From positions 1 through 63,150 of the IMG/VR virus record IMGVR_UViG_3300029910_000019: DNA of 63,150 nucleotides. One strand, given 5' to 3'. The notes under the pieces are model-generated. The model did not search any database and was not told the DNA's origin. It saw nothing but the letters and a program-made list of their open reading frames with translations. The position numbers and the translations under genes were made by a program. Shown piece by piece: positions 24,514-31,887 of this stretch (the first letter of the stretch is position 1; every line of letters starts with the position of its first letter). The DNA comes from a virus.

Positions 24514-24699
24514 TTAGCAGAATCCGTCGGCTTCGATTGGCTCCCGGGTATTCTTTTTGAACCACTCTACGAGGACGCCTGCGGGGGTTCGTGCAGCAGT
24601 CAGAGAATACCGGCGGAAGGTACAGGAGGTTTCAGTCTCTTCGGGGCGGTAGTCGAGGATGCCTAGCATACTTTCGATATCGCGCTTTGAAATTTTCAC
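24514..24699 (-). CDS. Small hypothetical upstream of terminase
   Basis: 61 residues from a GTG at 24699 with AAGGA before it: KISKRDIESMLGILDYRPEE, then a basic strand and EWFKKNTREP. Unknown. Its control region holds motif 1 and a divergent promoter. Confidence 0.5.
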   Translation of the reverse strand: MKISKRDIESMLGILDYRPEETETSCTFRRYSLTAARTPAGVLVEWFKKNTREPIEADGFC

Positions 24700-24707
24700 G
24701 GGGTCCT

Positions 24708-24736
24708 TTCCATTATCTGGACAAGTGTGGTACAAT
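24708..24736 (+). promoter_or_regulatory. Motif 1 plus TGTGGTACAAT promoter
   Basis: An exact motif 1 (24708-24722) has its first six bases in the -35 position. A 17-base spacer leads to -10 TACAAT (24731-24736), the same layout as at 16.7 kb. Transcription would start about at the ATG of 24743, so the message may be nearly leaderless. Confidence 0.7.
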
Positions 24737-24742
24737 TACGGG

Positions 24743-24934
24743 ATGAGCGAATACGGGATGAGCGAAAAAGATACTAGTTGCGCGACCTGTGGCGGGAAAA
24801 AGACGGACCATCCGTACGGAGAAAGTCGAGGAGTTTGCAAGTTATACAAGAGCAAGGAACCTTCCCTCCGCTCCGATCCACCGATCGTTGTGGAGATCAC
24901 GCACTACTCGGGCGGGACGGGCGATCCGCAGTGA
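24743..24934 (+). CDS. Small Cys-containing protein
   Basis: 63 residues. CATCGGKKTDHPYGESRGVC suggests a small zinc site. The segment ATGAGCGAATACGGG is followed by a second ATGAGCGAA, so residue 6 is an alternative start. No ribosome site lies upstream, and the -10 box ends six bases before the ATG. Confidence 0.5.
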   Translation: MSEYGMSEKDTSCATCGGKKTDHPYGESRGVCKLYKSKEPSLRSDPPIVVEITHYSGGTGDPQ

Positions 24935-25221
24935 GTGTCTACGTAGACGACATGCAAGCGGGCTATGGGCGGATGATCATGTGCCACATGAGCGCCGATA
25001 CCACTGAAGAGCTGTTGGCAATGGTGGACGCGATCGGAGTCCGCAGAAAGTGGATTCAGTATCCCGGGACGTACAAGGAACACTTCGACGTGTGCCTAGC
25101 TAAGCGATCTAAGGCAGTTGAACTGGGTGCGGTCGAGGTGACTTCCCGAGAACTGGTCAAACGGCAGATAGCGAAACGCCAACACGGAGATTACGGTACC
25201 AAAGTGGAGGCAAAAACATGA
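24931..25221 (+). CDS. DUF4031-like protein
   Basis: 96 residues from a GTG overlapping the upstream stop (GTGA). It has VSVYVDDMQAGYGRMIMCHM at the start, ADTTEELLAMVDAIGVRR, a WIQ...HFDV middle and AVELGAVEVTSREL. This is the pattern of the DUF4031 family found in phages and bacteria; its biochemical function is not known. Confidence 0.75.
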   Translation: MSVYVDDMQAGYGRMIMCHMSADTTEELLAMVDAIGVRRKWIQYPGTYKEHFDVCLAKRSKAVELGAVEVTSRELVKRQIAKRQHGDYGTKVEAKT

Positions 25222-25340
25222 GCGGAATACGTCGAGACAAGTGCAAGAAGTGCCGTAAGCTATTTTGCCACTACGGACTCTGCAAACTCAAGAAGTGCAG
25301 GCGTTGTCGGAAACCTAGTATTCAGGCTCATTCGAAATGA
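25218..25340 (+). CDS. 40-residue Cys/Lys-rich peptide
   Basis: DKCKKCRKLFCHYGLCKLKK followed by CRRCRK: three CxxC pairs and strong positive charge, likely a zinc-binding nucleic-acid ligand. It overlaps the previous gene by ATGA. Its end overlaps the convergent gene at 25315. Confidence 0.5.
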   Translation: MSGIRRDKCKKCRKLFCHYGLCKLKKCRRCRKPSIQAHSK

Positions 25341-25581
25341 CCATGATGTTCTCGACGATCCAGCACTTGGCCTGCGGGTACTCGATCCAAGCGACGGGAG
25401 AGTGTTCTGACCGCGCCTCACCGTTGAACTTAGCCAGGCCGATGCCTTCTATGATCAGCTCGGCTACTTTGACTTCGTTGGTCGGGTCACCGTCGTCTAC
25501 GCTCCACACATTGGGGAAGTCGTTTCGGTGGTTGAAGTAGAGCCGGAGGTATGTGTGGGTTTTGTTGAACTCAAGCGGCAT
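25315..25581 (-). CDS. Hypothetical late protein
   Basis: 88 residues, beta-rich (THTYLRLYFNHRNDFPNVWS), acidic. It lies in a row of short overlapping minus-strand genes upstream of terminase. No family. Confidence 0.55.
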   Translation of the reverse strand: MPLEFNKTHTYLRLYFNHRNDFPNVWSVDDGDPTNEVKVAELIIEGIGLAKFNGEARSEHSPVAWIEYPQAKCWIVENIMVISNEPEY

Positions 25582-25753
25582 GATTTTCCGTCTGGAGATC
25601 CTTGAGGATCAGGTCGGCGTAAGCGACTTCGTTGTCCCGTTCCGCGGCCAGAGTGTGGTGTCCGGCTTCGTGTAGGTTGCGGGCAGCGATGGCTGATATC
25701 CGCCGGGTGCTCGATACGTAAAACTGGATCCGTTCAAGAATCTCTGGGTTCAT
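25571..25753 (-). CDS. Short helical protein
   Basis: 60 residues, nearly all helix (ERIQFYVSSTRRISAIAARN), overlapping both neighbours. Unknown. Confidence 0.5.
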   Translation of the reverse strand: MNPEILERIQFYVSSTRRISAIAARNLHEAGHHTLAAERDNEVAYADLILKDLQTENHAA

Positions 25754-26064
25754 TTGTTGAGGACCTGCTTGGGGTTCAGAGCTTCGGTTTCAGTTTGAGT
25801 CGTGCCGAGGTGCTTGATGCCCCACTTGACCAGAGAGTACGGCCACATTAAGAAGGTAGGACCGGAGCGTGGATCGAGTTGATCGTCGGGAACAGGAACG
25901 TGGATATCAACTACACTCGACTCAAACTTTCCTACGGGTGCGGCGGAAAAGGTGACGCTGCCGTTGTCCCACCGGGTCAACGTGAACGACATAGGCGGAT
26001 CGAACCCGTCTGAGTGTATTGAAACCGAATGTTTCTCTGAAGACCGTTGCCATTTATCACTCAT
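25750..26064 (-). CDS. Hypothetical late protein
   Basis: 104 residues from the ATG at 26064 (MSDKWQRSSEKHSVSI), chosen because it sits just after the upstream stop. Beta-rich, with FTLTRWDNGSVTFSAAP. No motif recognised. Confidence 0.5.
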   Translation of the reverse strand: MSDKWQRSSEKHSVSIHSDGFDPPMSFTLTRWDNGSVTFSAAPVGKFESSVVDIHVPVPDDQLDPRSGPTFLMWPYSLVKWGIKHLGTTQTETEALNPKQVLNK

Positions 26065-26065
26065 A

Positions 26066-26782
26066 TTAGTGGGCCAGCAAAGCTCCTGCGATAGTGGCTG
26101 ATGGTAAGAAGAAGGGCTCGACCACATAGTAGGCCCGCACAAACGGGTTCTTCGAGGGGTTGAGGTACCGGTACGTAGCCTTGGTTTCTACTTTGTCGGC
26201 GGTGTCCAGCATGTGGTTGCCCGTGGCGACCGTGGTGCCGAGCTCGCTGGTGACTACCTGCACGTTGCCCAGCGTTTGGCTGATCGCGGGGTTGGTGATC
26301 AGGGTGTCGAAGTCAGTGATGGACTTCTGGAGGGCAGTCTGCGCCGGTACAAACCCTTTGATCACGGTATCGGTGTCGAGTACTGCAACATCCAATCCGT
26401 TTAGCGATCGCGTGGTTCCCGCCGTCACCGTCTGAAGACTCTGGCTTACCGTTCCCTCAGTCTGTGTCAGCCCGTCTAATGCGGTGTTGACGTGACCGGG
26501 GATCGTGCCGAGACTGTCCATCGTGGCTCCGACTTTTTTTCCTATCGCCTGCTCTTGAATCTGGGTTGTGACTATGGCGTCACCTACCTTGGTGGTAGTC
26601 TTACCCAAATTTGCCAGCAGGCCGCAGGGGCCGGGAGCGCACGGTTGGTTGACCGTGGTTAGAGCCGTGTTCACCTCGCCCACGATCCCGAATCCCTTGT
26701 AGAGCAGGACACACAACATAACCCCGGCCACGATATACGTAACCAAGGCTAAGTCGCGGAGGATGGAGCGAACCTTTTCCAT
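26066..26782 (-). CDS. Membrane-anchored helical protein
   Basis: 238 residues. The ATG is that of an exact motif-1 copy (26777-26791). A transmembrane segment at about 13-33 (LALVTYIVAGVMLCVLLY), a long Thr/Val-rich helical middle and a hydrophobic C-terminus are visible. The shape resembles phage membrane-associated ejection or lysis accessory proteins, but no family could be named. Confidence 0.55.
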   Translation of the reverse strand: MEKVRSILRDLALVTYIVAGVMLCVLLYKGFGIVGEVNTALTTVNQPCAPGPCGLLANLGKTTTKVGDAIVTTQIQEQAIGKKVGATMDSLGTIPGHVNTALDGLTQTEGTVSQSLQTVTAGTTRSLNGLDVAVLDTDTVIKGFVPAQTALQKSITDFDTLITNPAISQTLGNVQVVTSELGTTVATGNHMLDTADKVETKATYRYLNPSKNPFVRAYYVVEPFFLPSATIAGALLAH

Positions 26783-26791
26783 TATCTGGAA
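26777..26791 (-). promoter_or_regulatory. Motif 1, exact, carries start codon of 26782
   Basis: Perfect arms; the internal ATG begins the membrane-protein gene directly after the stop of its upstream neighbour. Confidence 0.8.
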
Positions 26792-27316
26792 TTAAGCAGC
26801 AGGAGCAGGAGTCGGAGCGGTAACCGGGAAGGAGGCAACTAGGTTGTTGAGGGTATTGACCGCCAACGTCAACGCAGCCACACTCTTCGGATCAGTGATG
26901 TTGGCCGCAGCTTCGAGTTGACTTACATCTGAAGCGACACCAGCCAGCAGGCTCTTACCCGTGGGGGTAGGACCGACCGTCTTGACCAAGGTATTCACAG
27001 CCAGAAGTTCCTGCTGCGCCTTGGAGACGATGTTGCCAACGAGGGTGGCCGCCGGGCCATTACCGTCGATCGTGAATACCGTTTCGAGCGAGATGCCGAC
27101 GATGTTTACGCCGACGCTCAGAACGTTATAGAAGGCGGGCTCTTTGCCCCACCAGGATTCCAAGACTTTCTCTACCTTGGAGATGTCGCTTTCAAGTGCG
27201 GTGATAAAGCTCATTGAGGTGTCCTTGGGTGTAACTGTGGGTGCTGCTACCTGGGGAAGAGGCTGAGATACGGGAGTAACTGAAACGGTAGGTTTGGACC
27301 TGGAGAACCAGCCCAT
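26792..27316 (-). CDS. Ala/Val-rich hypothetical protein
   Basis: 174 residues with a Pro/Thr linker near the N-terminus (TPVSQPLPQVAAPTVTPKD) then helical repeats (ALESDISKVEKVLESWWG). No signal peptide. Possibly virion-internal. Confidence 0.5.
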   Translation of the reverse strand: MGWFSRSKPTVSVTPVSQPLPQVAAPTVTPKDTSMSFITALESDISKVEKVLESWWGKEPAFYNVLSVGVNIVGISLETVFTIDGNGPAATLVGNIVSKAQQELLAVNTLVKTVGPTPTGKSLLAGVASDVSQLEAAANITDPKSVAALTLAVNTLNNLVASFPVTAPTPAPAA

Positions 27317-27630
27317 TACATTCCTGCCGGTGCGCCGCCAGCAGCCGGGGGAGGAGCGGCAGCTTGCGCGGCGGCTGGATCCGGGGCGGCGGGAGCAGGA
27401 GGCTGGTCACCCATCGAATCGCTCATGTGCTGATTAAGGCTTTGCATGTCGGGGATCACGTGTTCTTCCGGCTCTTGCATCTGGCCGTCTGCGTCCGGCT
27501 TGTGGTGGTGGGTTGCTACAAACCCGCCCGAATGCCCGCGGCGTACGTGGATCGAATGGGGCTTGCCGCCAGACTTTGACTTGTGGCCGCCGCTGAGGGC
27601 TGACTTCGCTCGTGAGTGTTCTTTTGCCAT
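27316..27630 (-). CDS. His/Lys-rich N-terminus, Pro/Ala-rich C-terminus protein
   Basis: 104 residues: basic start (KSALSGGHKSKSGGKPHSIH), VATHHHKPDADG, acidic middle and a PAAAQAAAPPPAAGG tail. It is probably disordered and structural in origin. The start overlaps no gene, but the stop abuts the next start. Confidence 0.5.
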   Translation of the reverse strand: MAKEHSRAKSALSGGHKSKSGGKPHSIHVRRGHSGGFVATHHHKPDADGQMQEPEEHVIPDMQSLNQHMSDSMGDQPPAPAAPDPAAAQAAAPPPAAGGAPAGM

Positions 27631-27634
27631 AATG

Positions 27635-27730
27635 TTATTTCCTGACCACTAGTTTTTTGGACCCCGAAACCGGGACCTTGACTTTAACTTTTACCTTGAC
27701 GACGACGCCTTTTTTCTTCTGATCAGGCAT
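27635..27730 (-). CDS. 31-residue Lys/Val repeat peptide
   Basis: KKKGVVVKVKVKVKVPVSGS forms alternating Lys-Val, a beta-strand or membrane-active peptide pattern. The ATG overlaps the stop of the upstream gene (TAATG), giving translational coupling. Small but in the right place. Confidence 0.45.
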   Translation of the reverse strand: MPDQKKKGVVVKVKVKVKVPVSGSKKLVVRK

Positions 27731-28065
27731 TAGACCGTCCACCAGAGGAACAAGCGCGTTCCCGTCGCAGTAAGTCCAGTAACGGCGAAGTCCCGCCAGG
27801 TCAGGTAGTCACCTGAATCCGGGTTGTCTACGTATAGGATGGTGTTCGCCGCGGACGAACCGGGCACAACCATCGGGGGGAACAGCGTAGAGCTATCAGA
27901 CGGAGCCGTGATCGTAACGGTGCCCGCGGTCGAAGCCCCACCGGGCCCGACGGCCAGCGTCAGCTTTTGGACACGGATGCCTTGGAGTCGTTCACCTGAC
28001 GTAGTACGATACGAAGTAATATCCGTATCAATAATTAGGGGTAAACTGTTGAGAGAATTGGCCAT
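27730..28065 (-). CDS. Beta-rich minor structural protein
   Basis: 111 residues: LTLAVGPGGASTAGTVTITA, then ILYVDNPDSGDYLTWRDFAV and a Trp-rich end. Typical of capsid-decoration or fibre-base proteins; the family was not identified. Confidence 0.5.
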   Translation of the reverse strand: MANSLNSLPLIIDTDITSYRTTSGERLQGIRVQKLTLAVGPGGASTAGTVTITAPSDSSTLFPPMVVPGSSAANTILYVDNPDSGDYLTWRDFAVTGLTATGTRLFLWWTV

Positions 28066-28293
28066 TTAGTTCTCCGGAAAGTATTTGCCGAGCACTCCGG
28101 ACAACCGGTTGGCTACAGCCTTGTAATGAATTTTGATTCTCGGGTCGTCCGTAATCCGCTCGACCTCCCTGCAATCCTCTGCGTACTCCTCCAGTTCAAA
28201 CCGGATAGCTTCGAGGGTCAGGTACTGGCCGATCGCCAGGATAATCAGGAACGCGAGCCCAACGCCGAACACGGCAACTAGCAGGAATTCCAT
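28066..28293 (-). CDS. Single-pass membrane protein
   Basis: 75 residues with an N-terminal membrane helix (MEFLLVAVFGVGLAFLIILA) and an acidic heptad tail. The topology fits an i-spanin or membrane anchor near the endolysin; this is inference. Confidence 0.5.
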   Translation of the reverse strand: MEFLLVAVFGVGLAFLIILAIGQYLTLEAIRFELEEYAEDCREVERITDDPRIKIHYKAVANRLSGVLGKYFPEN

Positions 28294-28304
28294 TGGGACT
28301 CCTC

Positions 28305-28322
28305 GGGGGTGTTTCCACCCCC
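28305..28322 (-). terminator. RNA hairpin between two late genes
   Basis: GGGGGTG-GAAA-CACCCCC on the minus strand: a 7-bp stem with a GNRA-type tetraloop, but no following T-run. It may pause transcription, stabilise the transcript or tune translation of the membrane-protein gene next to it. Confidence 0.4.
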
Positions 28323-28344
28323 TAAGGTTCTGATTCTAAATGGA

Positions 28345-28980
28345 TTAGAGCCGGTTAATGACGAATTCCGTGACCACGATCGAGGTCGTAGCAGCGGAAG
28401 CGATCGTGAACGAGGGGATGAAGTTCAGATCCGTCAGCCCAACCGCCGTAGCGTTCGCCGTGGTGCCCGCTGCCACCGAGGCTCCGTTGAGGTAGGCCGT
28501 GGAGGTCGTGTAGGCGAGGATCTTCGTAACCGAATCCCAAACGAACTGCGCCTTCAGCCAGTAGTTGATCGATTGCGAGGCCGTCAGACCAGCGGTACCG
28601 GTACCCGTAACAAGCAGGGTGCAGCCAGTGCCGAGCGTGCCGAGAGTATAGCCACCCGCTGTGCCCGCGCCAGAGCCCGCCGAAAACGAGGAGTTCTTAG
28701 CGTTATACAGGCTAACCTGGAAATTGGTGGTGGCCGTCGAGGTTACCTTGAGGGCGAGCGAGACTTCGAACGGGTGTCCGTCGAACACGCTGCCCGCGAT
28801 GTCGGCGGGAATGCCAACGAAAAGACCCGTGGGCAAAGAGCTGGTGGACAACGGGAACTCGGGGGAAGGGAGCCCCGGATAAACTCCGGAAGCGGAAGGA
28901 GCGAGGAGCGGGGTATTGGAAGTGACCGCAACCGTCTGCGGGAAATTCTGGATACCGAACGAGGAGTCTTGACGTGCCAT
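28345..28980 (-). CDS. Minor virion protein, paralogue of 5271-5951
   Basis: 211 residues from the ATG at 28980, with AAAGGA before it. N-terminal FPQTVAVT, Gly/Thr-rich beta middle, and C-terminal ATTSIVVTEFVINRL, which match the ends of the protein at 5271-5951. Predicted decoration or fibre protein. The two genes lie 23 kb apart in the same late strand. Confidence 0.6.
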   Translation of the reverse strand: MARQDSSFGIQNFPQTVAVTSNTPLLAPSASGVYPGLPSPEFPLSTSSLPTGLFVGIPADIAGSVFDGHPFEVSLALKVTSTATTNFQVSLYNAKNSSFSAGSGAGTAGGYTLGTLGTGCTLLVTGTGTAGLTASQSINYWLKAQFVWDSVTKILAYTTSTAYLNGASVAAGTTANATAVGLTDLNFIPSFTIASAATTSIVVTEFVINRL

Positions 28981-29048
28981 GATTTGTTGTTTCCTTTGAG
29001 GGGTGAGTTGTGTTGCGTCAGGGGCGTAAACCGACCCCACAAATACTG

Positions 29049-29393
29049 CTACCACAGACCGTTGAACGCGCCTTTAGCAGCTAAATCTTTCATCCGGTTC
29101 TGAAAAAGACGACCGTGTTCCCGACCTGTCTTGACCTTATCCCATTGTTCGACGTGGACAAGTTCGTGGATTACAGTCATGATCGTGACGGACCGGTATC
29201 GACGAAGAGCCCAGTCTAGTTCTATCAGGAACTTGCGTTTTCCTTTTGGGACAGTTCCCAGAACCGATCGGGTCCGCGCCATTATGTGCGAACTCGGAAA
29301 TCCTTTTCGAACCCACTTGATCTTCACGTTCTTAAGCCTGCCGCGGAAATACCGACTGTTGGCTAGGTGATAAATCTGTTCGAGCTGCGTCAC
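29049..29393 (-). CDS. SprT-like zinc peptidase
   Basis: 114 residues from a GTG overlapping the upstream stop. HELVH in MTVIHELVHVEQW with a downstream EHGRLFQNRM glutamate/His pair matches the SprT-like metallopeptidase layout. The substrate is unknown. A tandem relative lies directly upstream. Confidence 0.7.
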   Translation of the reverse strand: MTQLEQIYHLANSRYFRGRLKNVKIKWVRKGFPSSHIMARTRSVLGTVPKGKRKFLIELDWALRRYRSVTIMTVIHELVHVEQWDKVKTGREHGRLFQNRMKDLAAKGAFNGLW

Positions 29394-29722
29394 CAAAGAT
29401 CCTTGAGCGCCCCCAGGTTGGCGAGCCGTTTCATTTCGTCCTGGAATATCTTTCCATGCCCACACCGTACCCGGGCCGGAGCGTTCCGGAGTTTACAGTG
29501 CGCCATCTCGTGAACCAAAAGCAAGAGAGAGTAGTTGTCCAGTTTCAGACGTTTGATCAGAGGGTGAATATGGATTCGGTAGGTTCCGTCTTCGTACGAG
29601 ATAAACTCCGCGGCGTGCCCAGACGAAACATCAGCGTACCCTACGAATATATCGGGCAACGAGTTTCCGAAGTACTTTCGGTTGAAAACCCTGTATTGCT
29701 GCTTAAGCTCCCGGTTGGTCAC
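29390..29722 (-). CDS. SprT-like zinc peptidase, second copy
   Basis: 110 residues, HEMAH in LLLVHEMAHCKLR, then CGHGKIFQDEMKRL. Same fold layout as 29049-29393 but diverged. The two overlap by four bases, pointing to tandem duplication within the lysis/early-late block. Confidence 0.7.
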   Translation of the reverse strand: MTNRELKQQYRVFNRKYFGNSLPDIFVGYADVSSGHAAEFISYEDGTYRIHIHPLIKRLKLDNYSLLLLVHEMAHCKLRNAPARVRCGHGKIFQDEMKRLANLGALKDLW

Positions 29723-30170
29723 TGTTCCAAAGCCCCACCTCGAATTGTCTTCGTCTAGTAAGGCCGTCCAGAACTACCAACTCCCCGTTGACCCGGGCTT
29801 TATTGTACTCCAGGATCTTGAGGGGAACTTCTACATACCCGCCTTGGTTGAGTCCAGTTTCGGAAATAACGTGCTGGAGGGTACCGGCACCCAGGTTGAA
29901 GGTAAAGCTGGAGAGTGCGTCGAACTTATTCTGCGTCAGCGGCACTCGGACAAACTCGTTGATGTACCGCTCGGATACGTGGACAAGGTCTGCTGCGAAG
30001 AGCGAGAGAGCCTGCTGGATCGTAATCGGCTTTTCCGTACCGTTTAGCGGACCGAGGTGAAGGAGATGACCCACCCCCACCGTTGCGTTTCCGGAAGCGT
30101 CGTTGTATGGAACCAGTTTGCAGCTCTCGAAGGAGAAGATACGGGCCGCGGTCTGGGAGGAGGTTGTCAT
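29703..30170 (-). CDS. Endolysin, GH24 lysozyme
   Basis: 155 residues. The GH24 catalytic set is visible: Glu in FESCKLVPYND, Asp in the same stretch, Thr in TVGVGH, then the helical lobe NKFDALSSFTFNLGAG. No signal peptide, so export would need a holin. It hydrolyses peptidoglycan at late infection. It begins the leftward operon. Confidence 0.9.
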   Translation of the reverse strand: MTTSSQTAARIFSFESCKLVPYNDASGNATVGVGHLLHLGPLNGTEKPITIQQALSLFAADLVHVSERYINEFVRVPLTQNKFDALSSFTFNLGAGTLQHVISETGLNQGGYVEVPLKILEYNKARVNGELVVLDGLTRRRQFEVGLWNSDQPGA

Positions 30171-30656
30171 GGGTGGTACGACTGGGGTCCGTTTACAATT
30201 TGGAAACCGGAAATAAAATGACTTTGGTAATTTAAATAAATTACTTTAGTATTTATGAAAGGAAAAGACCCTCGGGGTGACCAGGTCACGTAGCGGTACC
30301 GGCGGCGGCCAAGGGGGTAAGGCCCGCCCCAGCCGAAACTGATTTTAGGGTCCCCTACTCTAGCCAGCCAGCGACTCGATCTAACTCACTCAGTCTAAAC
30401 GAGTTAGCACGCTGTAACATGACTGGCTTTCGACTCTGATACACTGTTGCGAGTCGGGCATCTAGTGTATTCAGCGACTCACCAAAGGGAAATTGACACA
30501 ATCGCGTCACAATACCGCGTCAAGTGATTGATTCTAAAGGCTGTTGACTAATCGTAGGATTAGTCTCGATGTCGTGTTGTCCATTATTCGGATATTTTCG
30601 CGGTAAAAACACACTGAAAAGTTCCACGTAACCTATTCGTCGGGCGTGTTCAGCAA
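30171..30656. other. 486-bp intergenic region upstream of endolysin
   Basis: No gene is supported. It contains an AT-rich palindrome TAATTT/AAATTA (30228-30243), a CTAACTC/GAGTTAG inverted repeat (30381-30407), a CTAATC-GTAG-GATTAG hairpin (30548-30563) and a motif-1 variant (30580-30592). TTGACA and TTGACT boxes are present but without a clean -10. A plausible late-promoter/regulatory zone. Confidence 0.5.
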
Positions 30657-30845
30657 TTAGGCGTGTTCGCGGTACGTGAACGGCTGGAGCAGCGTGTCGC
30701 CAGTGTAGAACGGAGAGAACGGGAACATCTCCGCTAGTTTATGCCTTGCTTCGCTTACACACGAGTCGCATACTTCTATTGTCTTTCCCCGTTCGATCTC
30801 TACCAGCTTATAGGCTATGTCATGCTTAGGGCATTGGGCGAGCAT
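30657..30845 (-). CDS. Small zinc-site protein
   Basis: 62 residues from the ATG at 30845 (AAAGGA before it). CPKHD...CDSCVSEARHKL suggests a CxxH/CxxC zinc site. An in-frame ATG inside a motif-1 variant at 30869 is an alternative start. Unknown. Confidence 0.5.
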   Translation of the reverse strand: MLAQCPKHDIAYKLVEIERGKTIEVCDSCVSEARHKLAEMFPFSPFYTGDTLLQPFTYREHA

Positions 30846-31037
30846 TGTATCCTTTGGGCGCGAGTCCATTATCCGGACAAGGTTTCAGTAATCAGGTCGG
30901 TTTCAGCATTCGGTGAACCAAGGCAGACGGGTGAAACTAACTCCCATCGCTCAACTTGAATGCTCTATCTCTACCCTTGGACTGTCTTACACTCTCTACA
31001 GTCTTATTACATCCGTTGCGGGCAAGCTGTTTCGTAC

Positions 31038-31241
31038 TTAGCAGGCTGGTCCGTATTCTCGGAACGTTGGGCGCGCCTCAATCTTTAGTCGAAACGCCAG
31101 CGATTCACTAGGCATGTACTCTGTGACGTTGTTCGCTTGCATCCAGCGCGCGAGCTCATCTAGGCTGTTGCAGTCTTGTGCGCGTTCAGGCAGTTTGCGC
31201 GCGTCTAGCACGATAACCCTATGTCCAGACCGTCGCCGCAT
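31038..31241 (-). CDS. Small hypothetical protein
   Basis: 67 residues, basic start (MRRRSGHRVIVLDARK) and a helical middle. It overlaps the next gene by 37 bases, so a GTG at 31211 may be the true start. No family. Confidence 0.4.
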   Translation of the reverse strand: MRRRSGHRVIVLDARKLPERAQDCNSLDELARWMQANNVTEYMPSESLAFRLKIEARPTFREYGPAC

Positions 31242-31360
31242 CTGTCCAGCCTATAGCGAATCTCTTTGATCCATTCCGCATACCATTGCTCTATCGCGCG
31301 GTCAAGTTTGCATCTCTTGAGCGTTGCGCCGTGCCGGTATTTGTCCCTGTTGCGCGCCAT
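31205..31360 (-). CDS. 51-residue basic helical protein
   Basis: MARNRDKYRHGATLKRCKLD, then AIEQWYAEWIKEIRYRLDRC. Amphipathic and basic, preceded by a motif-1 variant (31366-31378). Unknown. Confidence 0.4.
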   Translation of the reverse strand: MARNRDKYRHGATLKRCKLDRAIEQWYAEWIKEIRYRLDRCGDGLDIGLSC

Positions 31361-31406
31361 AGTTGTCCGGATAATGGAAAATCGTGCTACGTGTCGCTTG
31401 TTTACC

Positions 31407-31598
31407 CTATGCCCTTGTACCTAACACGCTGTTTGGGAGTGTTGCGCGCGGTTTACGCTTCGCCCTGGGGCGCGGCTTTATCTTGCGTATCTGCGTGAGT
31501 TGCGCGCTCGCCGTTAGCTTTTGATCCATGCTCGCATTGGGGTCCTCACAGATGCGGATCAAGACTTGCTCTAATCTTTGGGCGATAGTCTTTGGCAT
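31407..31598 (-). CDS. Small basic hypothetical protein
   Basis: 63 residues, helical start (QRLEQVLIRICEDPNASM), basic Pro/Arg tail (KIKPRPRAKRKPRATLP). It could bind DNA; no family recognised. Weak ribosome site. Confidence 0.4.
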   Translation of the reverse strand: MPKTIAQRLEQVLIRICEDPNASMDQKLTASAQLTQIRKIKPRPRAKRKPRATLPNSVLGTRA

Positions 31599-31625
31599 GG
31601 GTTAGCGGTTGGGCTTGGCGTGCGG

Positions 31626-31703
31626 TTTTCCATTATCTGGAAAGTGGTTCTAAGCGGTTCCCTAAGTCAAGTATATAATCATTACTATACTTGCTTTAGA
31701 ACC
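31626..31703. promoter_or_regulatory. Nested palindrome with TATAAT, at the divergence point
   Basis: An exact motif 1 (31628-31642) is followed by GGTTCTAA (31646-31653), CAAGTATA (31668-31675), TATACTTG (31686-31693) and TTAGAACC (31696-31703). These are two nested perfect inverted repeats, with TATAAT at 31674-31679 in between. It lies between leftward and rightward gene blocks, so it may hold divergent promoters with an operator. About 180 bases to the GIY-YIG gene hold no other gene; a tRNA-like fold near 31722-31803 was not accepted. Confidence 0.5.
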
Positions 31704-31824
31704 ATCAACATAAGGTTTGGGGCAGAGTGTTTCCCAGTGGTTAGGGCGCTAGCGCTTTGAGCGTTGAAAGCCATAGAGGATAGGCGCGCATTCTGCCCCG
31801 TCCGTAAACCGTAAAAAGGTCTAC

Positions 31825-31845
31825 ATAGTTATTAGACGTTCAAAT
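31825..31845 (+). repeat. 21-bp direct repeat, copy 2
   Basis: Identical to 12510-12530, with ACGAAAATCACAAC after it as in copy 1. It lies just past the end of the small GIY-YIG gene. Confidence 0.8.
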
Positions 31846-31887
31846 GAGACGAAAATCACAACCCATCCGAAAAATAATTGAAAATAA

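Noticed and set aside
31722-31803. tRNA-Gln-like fold (GGGGCAG/CTGCCCC, loop CTTTGAG)
   Set aside because: The D arm is displaced and there is no T loop; total length 81 without a normal variable arm.
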